Assembly: GCF_030254645.1 (NCBI RefSeq)
Contig: NZ_CP116346.1
Location: 620,001-684,000 of the forward strand
Length of the DNA: 64,000 nt
Direction of reading: 5' to 3'
Source: Paucibacter sediminis
Lineage (GTDB): Bacteria > Pseudomonadota > Gammaproteobacteria > Burkholderiales > Burkholderiaceae_C
Shown: piece after piece, positions 25,840 through 33,362 of the stretch
Layout: each line of letters starts with the position of its first letter
How positions within the stretch are numbered: the first letter of the stretch is position 1
The notes under the pieces: generated by a model
Database searches by the model: none
What the model was told of the DNA's origin: nothing
What the model saw: the letters and a program-made list of their open reading frames with translations, nothing else
Position numbers and translations under genes: made by a program

Positions 25840-26086
25840 GGCAAAGCCCTGGGCGGGTGGCCGCTGCGGCCCGGATGCGCAGGCCCTCGCTCAGCTCGGG
25901 CTCCCCTGCGGTGCTCGGCCCTTGCGGCCTGGCGCACAACTCTCTGCGCTCACCTGCGGCTCGCTCCGTTCAAACAAAGTGCGCCAATCCAGTGCTTGAA
26001 GCGCGCGAGGTCGCGCGCGGCCACAAGGTCCTGTGCTCCTCGGCAGCGCAAAAGGGCCGCCGCAACCACCCACCCAGGGCTTTGCC
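25840..26086. repeat. long imperfect inverted repeat A
   Basis: The arms 25840-25872 and 26054-26086 (33 bp each) are inverted copies matching at 29 of 33 positions, beginning GGCAAAGCCCTGGG. The 181 bp between them hold the smaller TGGCGCAC/GTGCGCCA hairpin. Confidence 0.6.
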
Positions 26087-26131
26087 AACACCGCTGCTTG
26101 TGCGCACCCTCGTGCTCCGAGCGTGCTTCGA

Positions 26132-26390
26132 GCGGCCCAGGCCGGCAGGTGCGAGGCCCCATTGGCGGTGCCGAGCCGCGCAGCCAAACCGGGTTGCGCA
26201 TCGCTCCGGGCGATGCGTCGAGCGCAGCTTGTCTGAGCACCGAGCACAGTTGGCCGCCGCAGGCGGACAACGGCCCGCAGGGGTGCGAGGGCGAGTTCTG
26301 CGCGAGTCCCGGTTTGACGAGCAGCGAGGGGAGCCTGAACGCAGTGAAGGCCTCCGCCTCTGGGGCCGAGTGCCTGCCGGCCTGGGCCGC
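26132..26390. repeat. long imperfect inverted repeat B
   Basis: The arms 26132-26160 and 26362-26390 (29 bp each) are inverted copies matching at 25 of 29 positions, with an 18-bp perfect core CCTGCCGGCCTGGGCCGC. The GCATCGC hairpin at 26198-26216 lies inside. Confidence 0.55.
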
Positions 26391-26432
26391 GGCGCGCGCG
26401 AACCGGGCAAGGCGCCAAATGCATCAGCGACT

Positions 26433-27953
26433 TCATGGGCCCGTCGCGCCGGGATAGAAGGCCGAGTCCGGGCGCGGCAACCACCATGCATGCATGCGCG
26501 GCTGGTGGTCGAGGACGACCATCTTGGTGCGGCGGAAGGCGTCGAGGCCGAAGCGGCCGAGTTCGCAGCCGAGGCCGGACATCTTGGCGCCCGAGAAGGG
26601 CAGCGCGTCGTTGTCGATCAAGGGGTTGTTGACCCACACCATGCCGGACTCCAAGGCCTCAGCCGCCTCCATGGCCTCGGCCAGGTCGGTGGTGTAGACC
26701 GAGGCGCCGAGGCCGAACTCGGTGTCGTTGGCCAGGCGCAGCGCCGCGTCGAAATCGGCCACGCGGCAGATCGCCGCCACCGGGCCGAAGCATTCCTCGC
26801 GCATGATGCCCATCTGCGGCGTGACGCCGGTGAGTATGGTGGGCTCGTAGAACCAGCCCGCCTGCTCGCAATGCGGCGGCACGCGGCCGCCGCAGACCAG
26901 GGTGGCGCCCTGGGCCACGGCCTCGGCCACCAGGCGTGCCACCTTGTCGCGCGCGGCACGGCTCACCAGCGGGCCGATCTCGGCCATGCCCATGCCATCG
27001 CCCACGCGCAGCTGCCGGGTGCGGCGCGCGAACTCGGCGACGAAGGCGTCGTGCACCTCGTCCACCACGAAGAAACGCTCCGACGAGGTGCACACCTGCC
27101 CGGTCAGCAGGAAGGCCGAGTTGACGCAGCCGGCCGCCGCGATCTCGATCGGGGCGTGGCGCGAGATGATCATCGGATCGCTGCCGCCCGCCTCCAGCAC
27201 GCAGGGCTTCATGCGATCGGCGCAGGCCACGCCCACCGCGCGCGCCGCCGCCACGCTGCCGGTGAAGGCCACCGCATGGGTGCCGGGGTGCTGGATCAGC
27301 AGCTGGGCCGTCTGCGCATCGCCGGGCAGGCAGGCCAACAGCCCCGCCGGCAGGCCGGCAAAGTGCTGCATGAACTGCAGCGTGCACAGCGAGGTGGCCT
27401 CGGCCGGCTTGACGATGCAGGCATTGCCGGCCGCCAGCGAGGCCGCCACGGTCCAGCACAGCAGCAGGATGGGGTAGTTGAAGGGCAGGATGTGCACCGA
27501 GACGCCATAGGGCTCGTAGCGCATGTACTGGAAGGAGCCGGCCTGGTTGCTGCCGGCCACCTTGCCGCCGTCGTCGCGCGCCAGCTCGGCGTAGTAGCGG
27601 AACACCGAGGCGCAGATCGAGAGCTCGCCCACCGCATCCGGATAGGGCTTGCCCATCTCGCGGCACAGCAGCTGGGCGAGCTCGTCGCGCAGCGGTGATT
27701 GCTCGATCGCCTGCGCCACGCCATGCAGCAGGCCTGCGCGGGTTTGCGTGTCGGTGCGCTTCCACAGCCGCTGCGCCAAATGGGCGCTGGCCACGGCGCG
27801 CGCCACATCGGCCTCGGCGCAGATCGGATAACGCCCGACCGGCGCCAGCGTGGCCGGGTTGATGGAGGCCTTGTGCGCTTCAGCGAGCGGCGGCAGATAG
27901 CCGCCATCGAGGAAGAGCTGGGGTTCCTGCGGGTCGAATCGGGTGCTATGCAT
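26433..27953 (-). CDS. NAD(P)-dependent aldehyde dehydrogenase (amine pathway)
   Basis: A 506-residue ALDH. The catalytic Cys is in LLTGQVCTSSERFF and the general base Glu in CVLEAGGSDPM; the oxyanion Asn is in ILPFNYPILL. It oxidises an aldehyde to an acid in the cytoplasm. It is the last gene of the proposed 15-kb operon, 6 bp downstream of the amine oxidase, so it probably handles the aldehyde released by that enzyme, similar to PuuC or succinate-semialdehyde dehydrogenases. The C-terminus has an extra tail of about 20 residues rich in Trp and Pro. Confidence 0.92.
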   Translation of the reverse strand: MHSTRFDPQEPQLFLDGGYLPPLAEAHKASINPATLAPVGRYPICAEADVARAVASAHLAQRLWKRTDTQTRAGLLHGVAQAIEQSPLRDELAQLLCREMGKPYPDAVGELSICASVFRYYAELARDDGGKVAGSNQAGSFQYMRYEPYGVSVHILPFNYPILLLCWTVAASLAAGNACIVKPAEATSLCTLQFMQHFAGLPAGLLACLPGDAQTAQLLIQHPGTHAVAFTGSVAAARAVGVACADRMKPCVLEAGGSDPMIISRHAPIEIAAAGCVNSAFLLTGQVCTSSERFFVVDEVHDAFVAEFARRTRQLRVGDGMGMAEIGPLVSRAARDKVARLVAEAVAQGATLVCGGRVPPHCEQAGWFYEPTILTGVTPQMGIMREECFGPVAAICRVADFDAALRLANDTEFGLGASVYTTDLAEAMEAAEALESGMVWVNNPLIDNDALPFSGAKMSGLGCELGRFGLDAFRRTKMVVLDHQPRMHAWWLPRPDSAFYPGATGP

Positions 27954-27959
27954 GGCTCA

Positions 27960-29522
27960 TCAGGCTCCGCGCAGGTCCATCAGCACCTCGCGGGCGCAGC
28001 GCTGGCCGGACTCGACCGCACCATTCAGGAAGCCCGAGTGCAGCAGCGAGGCATGCTCGCCGGCGAAATGGCAGTTCTGTTGCCGCACGCCCTGGTAGCC
28101 GTAATAGGCGGTGTAGCTGCCCACCGGATGGGCCGTGTAAGCACCCCTGCTCCAGGCATTGCCGGGCCAGTAGTTCAGGAGCGCGCGGCCGTTCCAGAGC
28201 GGCTTGATGCCGGGGAATACGAGTTCCAGGCTGTCCAGCATGTCGGCGGCCTTCTGGTTGATGGGGCGGTCGTTCATCGCCAGCGCGGCGCGGTCGCCGG
28301 TGAAGCTGGTCAGGATGCCCTCGGTGCCCGGCTGGGCCCGCGTGACCTCCCAGCTGATCTGGTAGCCACCCGTATCGTTGTCGGTCAGGCCGTTGTAGCC
28401 CTGCTCGCGCCAGAGGCGGCGCTTGAACTGCAACTGGAACTTGGTGTGCATGCCCATGCGGAAGTTCTGGATGGTCGCGAGCTTCATGCTGTCGAAGCCG
28501 GCGCGGGCATAGTCCACCGAGCTCTGCAGCACCGAGAAGGGCAGCGCCAGCACCACATGGTCGGCCTGCACCTCGACGCTCTGGCCGGCGCAGCTGAAAC
28601 TCAGCGTGTAGCTCTGGTCGGCGTTGCGCACCAGCTTCGTCAGCGCATGGCTCCTGATGATCTGGCCGGCATCCAGGCGCTGGGCCATGCCCTTGACGAG
28701 CTGGTCATTGCCGCCGCGGATGTGATAACGCTCGTCCGAACCGCGCGGCGCGAAGAAGCCCACCAGATCCAGCGCGCTGGCCTCGCTGGCGGCCACGCCG
28801 GCCGAGGCATCCATCAGCAGCTTGAGCAGCTGGCCGAGGCGCGAGTTCAGGCCGCCGGGGATGGTGCGGGCGATGTAGTCGGTCACCGACAGGTGGTCCA
28901 GCTCCCAGCCGCGCTGCGTGTAGTTGTCATAGGTCTGCGGCCAGGGCGCGGCGCGGTTGTCGGCGTCGAACTGCGCCTGCACCGCGGCAAAGTCGTTCAC
29001 CTGCTCGTCCCAGGTATAGCGGGCGCCGGCGATCCAGAAGGTGATCTGGCCGCCCGCCGCGCTGTCGTAGGCGGCCAGGTCGTCCAGCACCAGATCGAGT
29101 TCGCGCGCCAGCTCGCGCAGCTCGCGGTGGCCGGTGTCGATCAGCTCGCCGCCGTTCTCGGCCACCTGGCCCGGGAAGGCCGTGGTGTTGGACCAGCAGC
29201 GGCCGCCCAGGCGCTCGGAGGCCTCGTAGACGGTGGCGATGACGCCGGCCTTCTTCAGCTCATAGGCACAGGCCAGGCCGGCCAGGCCCGCGCCCACGAT
29301 CACCGTACGGGTGTTGGTACCGGCCTTCCCGCGCGGCTTGGCGGCGGCCGCCAGCAGCGGCGTCGAACCCAGCGCAGCGGCCGAACCCGCCGCCTGCAGC
29401 AGCTTGCGGCGTTCGCGCAGCAGGGCCAGCGCGGCGTCGTTGGACAGGTGTTCATGTTCGTTGCGCAAGCGTGCCACGTCCATCACGCCGGCCAGGACCT
29501 TCATCAGGGGAGTGCGAGCCAT
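27960..29522 (-). CDS. flavin monoamine oxidase family protein with a Tat-like signal
   Basis: A 520-residue FAD amine oxidase. The cofactor motif VIVGAGLAGLACAYELKKAG is followed by the family stretch EASERLGGRCW. Residues 38-60 (RRKLLQAAGSAAALGS) look like a twin-arginine signal, although preceded by about 37 residues, so export to the periplasm is possible. It would convert a primary amine to an aldehyde, ammonia and hydrogen peroxide. It lies between the APC permease (12 bp) and the aldehyde dehydrogenase (6 bp), a natural oxidase-dehydrogenase pair. Confidence 0.9.
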   Translation of the reverse strand: MARTPLMKVLAGVMDVARLRNEHEHLSNDAALALLRERRKLLQAAGSAAALGSTPLLAAAAKPRGKAGTNTRTVIVGAGLAGLACAYELKKAGVIATVYEASERLGGRCWSNTTAFPGQVAENGGELIDTGHRELRELARELDLVLDDLAAYDSAAGGQITFWIAGARYTWDEQVNDFAAVQAQFDADNRAAPWPQTYDNYTQRGWELDHLSVTDYIARTIPGGLNSRLGQLLKLLMDASAGVAASEASALDLVGFFAPRGSDERYHIRGGNDQLVKGMAQRLDAGQIIRSHALTKLVRNADQSYTLSFSCAGQSVEVQADHVVLALPFSVLQSSVDYARAGFDSMKLATIQNFRMGMHTKFQLQFKRRLWREQGYNGLTDNDTGGYQISWEVTRAQPGTEGILTSFTGDRAALAMNDRPINQKAADMLDSLELVFPGIKPLWNGRALLNYWPGNAWSRGAYTAHPVGSYTAYYGYQGVRQQNCHFAGEHASLLHSGFLNGAVESGQRCAREVLMDLRGA

Positions 29523-29534
29523 CTTGTCTGTCTC

Positions 29535-30887
29535 CTAAATGTTTTTGTGCGCGGGCTGGGAGGGAGGTTCTGCGGGCATCCCGGACGGCCCGCCCCGGGA
29601 CAGCAGTCGATAGGCCAGGCCGGCCAGCAGCCAGCCGCCGCCGACGGCCAGCGCCATGGCGCTGAGATGGCTCAGGATCGTCAGGATCACGGCGATGCCC
29701 ATCAGCGGTGCCAGCAGGTGGCTCCACCAGCGGCGGCCGGCCCGGCGACCGAAACGGACCAGCACCGACAGATGCACGGCCATGAAACCGGTCAGCGCGC
29801 CGACGCTGATGAAGATGGCGAGCTCGCTGATGCGGTTGCGCATCGCCAGCGCGATGCCCAGCGACACCGCGGTCGAGACGACCATCGCCACCCAGGGGTT
29901 GCCATGGCGGCGGTTCACCTTGGCCAGCACCGCCGGCAGGGTGCGGTCGCGCCCCATCGCGAACAGCACGCGGGCCACGCCCACCTGCATCGGCAGCACA
30001 TTGGGCACGCCCACCACGATGGTCAGGAACCAGGCCAGCGCGACCCCGGCCCCCGGGCCGGCCAGCTGGTCCAGCAGCTCGTAGATCACCAGGGCCGGGT
30101 CGTGCACCGTGAAGCCGGCCAGCAGATTGCCCATCACCCAGGACACCCCCACGCACAGGCTGCCGGTGATGGCCAGGTTCGTCAGGATGGCCCGGCCGAC
30201 CAGGCGCGTTTCGCCATCCCTGACCTCCTCGGCCAGCGTCGACACCGCGTCGAAGCCCAGATAGCTCATCACGCAGATCGAGGTGGCGGCCAGCACGGCG
30301 CTGCCGTCCCATGGTCCCGCCGGCAGCAGCGGCGCCAGGCTCAAGGCCCCGCTGCCCCGGCCGCCCTGCAAGGCCCACAGGCCCAGCAAGGTCACGCCGC
30401 CGACCAGCAGCAGTTGCAGCAACACCGACAGCATGCTGACCCGCGAGGTGACCGTGATGCCATACCAGTTGACGACGACGGTGACCCCGACCGAGATCAG
30501 CACCCAGCCGGCACGGCCGACGCCCGGCATCAGCGTCTCCAGGCCGACCGCACACATGGCATAGATGAAGGCCGGCACCAGCAGGTAGTCGAGCAGGATC
30601 ATCCAGCCGGCTAGAAAGCCCGCGAAGGGCCCCATGGTGTGGCTGGCGAAACCGTAGACGGAACCGGCGCTGGGCAGCTCGCGCGTCATCACCGCATAGC
30701 TGCTGGCGGTGAAGTAGACGCACAGCGCGCCCAGCAGGAAGGCCAGCGCGATCAGGCCATGCGACTCCTCCCAGACAAAGCCGGCCATGGTCAGCGGCGT
30801 GACCGGCGCGGTATAGGCCAGGCCGTAGAAGACCAGGTCGCGGTAGCTCAGGGCGCGCTTGAGCTGGCCTTGTTGATCGGTGCTCAT
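29535..30887 (-). CDS. APC family amino acid/polyamine permease, PuuP-like
   Basis: A 450-residue inner-membrane transporter with about twelve hydrophobic segments. The N-terminal family signature is LVFYGLAYTAPVTPLTMAGF, then LPSAGSVYGFASHTMGPFAG. It should import an amino acid or amine by proton symport. It is encoded between the amidase and the amine oxidase genes of the large minus-strand operon, so its substrate is probably the amine oxidised downstream. PuuP-type putrescine importers are the nearest functional analogue by context, not by proof. Confidence 0.9.
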   Translation of the reverse strand: MSTDQQGQLKRALSYRDLVFYGLAYTAPVTPLTMAGFVWEESHGLIALAFLLGALCVYFTASSYAVMTRELPSAGSVYGFASHTMGPFAGFLAGWMILLDYLLVPAFIYAMCAVGLETLMPGVGRAGWVLISVGVTVVVNWYGITVTSRVSMLSVLLQLLLVGGVTLLGLWALQGGRGSGALSLAPLLPAGPWDGSAVLAATSICVMSYLGFDAVSTLAEEVRDGETRLVGRAILTNLAITGSLCVGVSWVMGNLLAGFTVHDPALVIYELLDQLAGPGAGVALAWFLTIVVGVPNVLPMQVGVARVLFAMGRDRTLPAVLAKVNRRHGNPWVAMVVSTAVSLGIALAMRNRISELAIFISVGALTGFMAVHLSVLVRFGRRAGRRWWSHLLAPLMGIAVILTILSHLSAMALAVGGGWLLAGLAYRLLSRGGPSGMPAEPPSQPAHKNI

Positions 30888-30935
30888 GGGGTGAGTTCTC
30901 GGGTTTGATGAAGGTGGGCAGGCATGGCGATCGTC

Positions 30936-32339
30936 TCAGAGTGCCGGGCGCCGGCCCGCCCAGCAGGCGGCCTCGATCGCCGCGCCGATGCGGAACACGC
31001 TGCCCTCGTCGAGCGTGCGGCCGACCACCTGCACGCCGATCGGCACGCCATTGCTGGCCACACCCGCGGGCACGCTAAGCACCGGATGCCGGCTCAGCAG
31101 ATTGAAGGGATAGGTCATGGCATCGCTGCGCAGGATCGCGCTGCTGTCGCTCTCGCCCTCGGCCGAGCTGCCGATGCTGGCCATGGTGGGGCAGATCAGC
31201 GCGTCGTGGCTGGCCATCAGGCGCGCCATCGAGTCGTACATGCGCCCGATCACCTCGTTGGTGGCCAGGTACTGCTCGCCGCTGACCTTCAGGCCGTCGG
31301 CGGCGAACTGGCGGATGTAGTCGCTGGTGGGCGCGTCCTGCAGCAGGATGCGGCTGGCGAACTCGCGCCCGGTCTCGTAGCCCAGGCGCTGCAGCACGGC
31401 GTCGGCGGCGCGCTCATCCCAGTCCAGCGCCACCGGCTCGACGATCGCGCCCTGCTCGCGCAAGGCCTGGGCCACCTGCTCGAGCGCGCGCCGCACATCC
31501 TCGTGCACGCGGTAGAAGTTGAGGTCGTAGGAGAGCGCGATGCGCAGGCCCTTGACGGGCGCGAACGCCAGCGGCACCTCCAGCTTGGGGCTGACGGTGG
31601 CGGGGTCGGCCGGATGCGGGCCGTTCACCACATTGAACATCAGCGCGCAATCGGCCACCGTGCGCGCCATCGGGCCGATATGGTTCATGGTGTGCAGGGC
31701 ATAGCCGATCGGCGTCACCGGCACCCGGCCATAGCTGGGCTTGAGCCCGACCACGCCGCAGTAGCTGGCGGGGATGCGGATCGAACCGCCGATGTCCGAG
31801 CCCGAGGCCAGCGTGGTCATGCCGGCCGCCAGCGCCGCGCCGCTGCCGCCGCTGGAGCCGCCCGGGGTCATCGCCAGGTTCCAGGGATTGCGGGTCACGC
31901 CATGCCGCACCGAGCGGGTGAAGCCGGCCATGTAGAACTCCGGCACATTGGTCTGGGCATGGATGACGGCGCCGGCATCGAGCAGGCGCTGGGTGATCGG
32001 CGCGTTGACGGTGTCGGGCTGGTTGCCCTGCAGCCAGGAGCCCTTGGTGGTGACCCAGCCGCACAGGGTGTGCTCGTTCTTCAGCGCCACCGGAATGCCT
32101 TCCAGCGCGCGCAGCGGGGCACCGCCTCGGGCATAGCGCTGCTCGGCCTCGCGTGCCGCCTGCATGGCCAGCTCCAGGCGCTGGGCGCTGAAGGCATTCA
32201 GCTGCGGCTCCAGCTTTTCCGCCTGCGCCAGCTGGGCGTTCAGCAGCTCGACCGGCGAGAGCTCGCGCTGGCGGAACAGTTGCAGCGCCGCGCTGGCGCT
32301 CAGGTAGCAGAGCTCGTTGGATTCGGATGGGATGGGCAT
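30936..32339 (-). CDS. amidase (amidase signature family), operon copy
   Basis: A 467-residue amidase. Lys in GIPVALKNEHTLCGW, cis-Ser in PGGSSGGSGAALAAG and nucleophilic Ser in GSDIGGSIRIPAS give the full triad. The start at 32339 (MPIPSESNELCYL) matches the family N-terminus; a longer frame upstream overlaps the next gene and was rejected. It probably releases an amine from an N-acyl compound or deaminates a carboxamide within the pathway. It is clearly a different protein from the amidase at 24313-25740, although of the same family. Confidence 0.92.
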   Translation of the reverse strand: MPIPSESNELCYLSASAALQLFRQRELSPVELLNAQLAQAEKLEPQLNAFSAQRLELAMQAAREAEQRYARGGAPLRALEGIPVALKNEHTLCGWVTTKGSWLQGNQPDTVNAPITQRLLDAGAVIHAQTNVPEFYMAGFTRSVRHGVTRNPWNLAMTPGGSSGGSGAALAAGMTTLASGSDIGGSIRIPASYCGVVGLKPSYGRVPVTPIGYALHTMNHIGPMARTVADCALMFNVVNGPHPADPATVSPKLEVPLAFAPVKGLRIALSYDLNFYRVHEDVRRALEQVAQALREQGAIVEPVALDWDERAADAVLQRLGYETGREFASRILLQDAPTSDYIRQFAADGLKVSGEQYLATNEVIGRMYDSMARLMASHDALICPTMASIGSSAEGESDSSAILRSDAMTYPFNLLSRHPVLSVPAGVASNGVPIGVQVVGRTLDEGSVFRIGAAIEAACWAGRRPAL

Positions 32340-32370
32340 GGATGGATGAAGAGAGTTCGGGTCGGGTGAC

Positions 32371-33348
32371 TCAGTGCGAGTCGATGGGCAGGGGGCCCTG
32401 GTTCGAGAACAGCAGCGGCGCGCGGTTCGCGTCATCCGCGAGCAGCGCGGCCAGGCGCGGGCGCTGCGGCTGGGCCTGAGGATGGAAGCTGGCGCCGGCG
32501 TCGTCGCTGCGCAGCAGCTGGCCGTCCTGGCTGACGGCCAGCGCGCCGCGCTCGCCCAGCCTGACGAGGCCCGCAATCGATGTGTTGGTGCCGGCCTCGA
32601 TGCGGCCCCAGCTGCGGCCCGCATCGGCGCTGCGGTAGAGCGCGCCGCGCAGGCCGCCCGCCAGCAGCACGCCATCCGCCAGCGCGGCGCCGGCCCAGAA
32701 GGAGCCGCGGTAGCCGGTGGCGAGATAGCTCCACTGCTGGCCGCCATCGGCCGAATGCAGCAGATAGCCCTTCTCGGCCGCGGCATAGAGCGTGCCGTCG
32801 GGGCCCGCGAACAGGCCGTAGAGATTCAGGTCGGCGCGCTTGGCACCGGGCGGTGCGGGCAGCTCCTGTGCCTGCCAATGGCGGCCGCCATCGCGGGTCA
32901 GCAGCACTAGCGACCACAGGCCCACGGCCACGCCATGCTCGCGGTCGAAGAAGTGCACGGCGAACAGCGGCCGGTCTTCCTGCGGCGCGCTGCGCTGCAG
33001 CGTCCAGCTGTCGCCGCCATCGGCGCTGTGCAGCACCACGCCGGCATGGCCCACCGCCCAGCCCTCGCGCTCGTTGGCGAAGGCAACGCCGGTGAGCGTC
33101 ACGTCCACCGGCACGGTGCGGGCCTGGCGCCAGCTGGCGCCGTGGTCGTCCGACAGCAGCACCACGCCATGCGCACCGACCGCCACCGCACGCTTTTTCT
33201 GCGCGCCCGCCCAGGCGGCCGCCAGCATGGGCGCCTGGCTCGCATGTGCCACGCGCTCGGCCGGCTGCAGGGTCACGGCACGGCCATCGACCGCCAGGGC
33301 CAGGCCCAGTAGCAGGGTGGCGGCGCGTTTGCAGAGTGTCTTCATCAT
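32371..33348 (-). CDS. exported YCF48/BNR-repeat beta-propeller protein
   Basis: A 325-residue periplasmic beta-propeller with a signal peptide (about residues 1-24, ending DGRA). Repeated units contain SDDHGASW, SADGGDSW, TRDGGRHW, SADGGQQW and SADAGRSW: the BNR/Asp-box motif of YCF48-like photosystem-assembly homologues. In proteobacteria such genes travel with an RND transporter, DUF1302 and DUF1329 genes, as here. A role as a periplasmic partner of the RND pump is inferred. The start at 33348 has a second ATG one codon later. Confidence 0.88.
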   Translation of the reverse strand: MMKTLCKRAATLLLGLALAVDGRAVTLQPAERVAHASQAPMLAAAWAGAQKKRAVAVGAHGVVLLSDDHGASWRQARTVPVDVTLTGVAFANEREGWAVGHAGVVLHSADGGDSWTLQRSAPQEDRPLFAVHFFDREHGVAVGLWSLVLLTRDGGRHWQAQELPAPPGAKRADLNLYGLFAGPDGTLYAAAEKGYLLHSADGGQQWSYLATGYRGSFWAGAALADGVLLAGGLRGALYRSADAGRSWGRIEAGTNTSIAGLVRLGERGALAVSQDGQLLRSDDAGASFHPQAQPQRPRLAALLADDANRAPLLFSNQGPLPIDSH

Positions 33349-33362
33349 GGTGGCTGGCCTCG

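Larger units (their letters stand above)
25741..26432. other. 690-bp non-coding stretch with nested inverted repeats
   Basis: No frame in this gap resembles a protein. It holds two long imperfect inverted repeats: 25840-25872 with 26054-26086 (29 of 33 positions pair) and 26132-26160 with 26362-26390 (25 of 29 pair). Smaller perfect hairpins are at 25930-25937/25979-25986 (TGGCGCAC) and 26198-26216 (GCATCGC stem). It separates the end of the ALDH gene from the start of the amidase gene. It may be an eroded mobile element, a structured RNA or a repeat family. The amidase promoter should lie at its left end. Confidence 0.55.

Noticed and set aside
25741-26432. Short protein genes in the non-coding gap
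   Set aside because: Frames exist on both strands but they are rich in Arg, Gly and Ala, lack good ribosome binding sites and break the inverted-repeat logic of the segment.
27699-30614. Open plus-strand frame of 971 codons
   Set aside because: It runs antisense to the ALDH, amine oxidase and APC permease genes and shows only GC-driven composition (Gln, His, Arg, Gly), with no domain.
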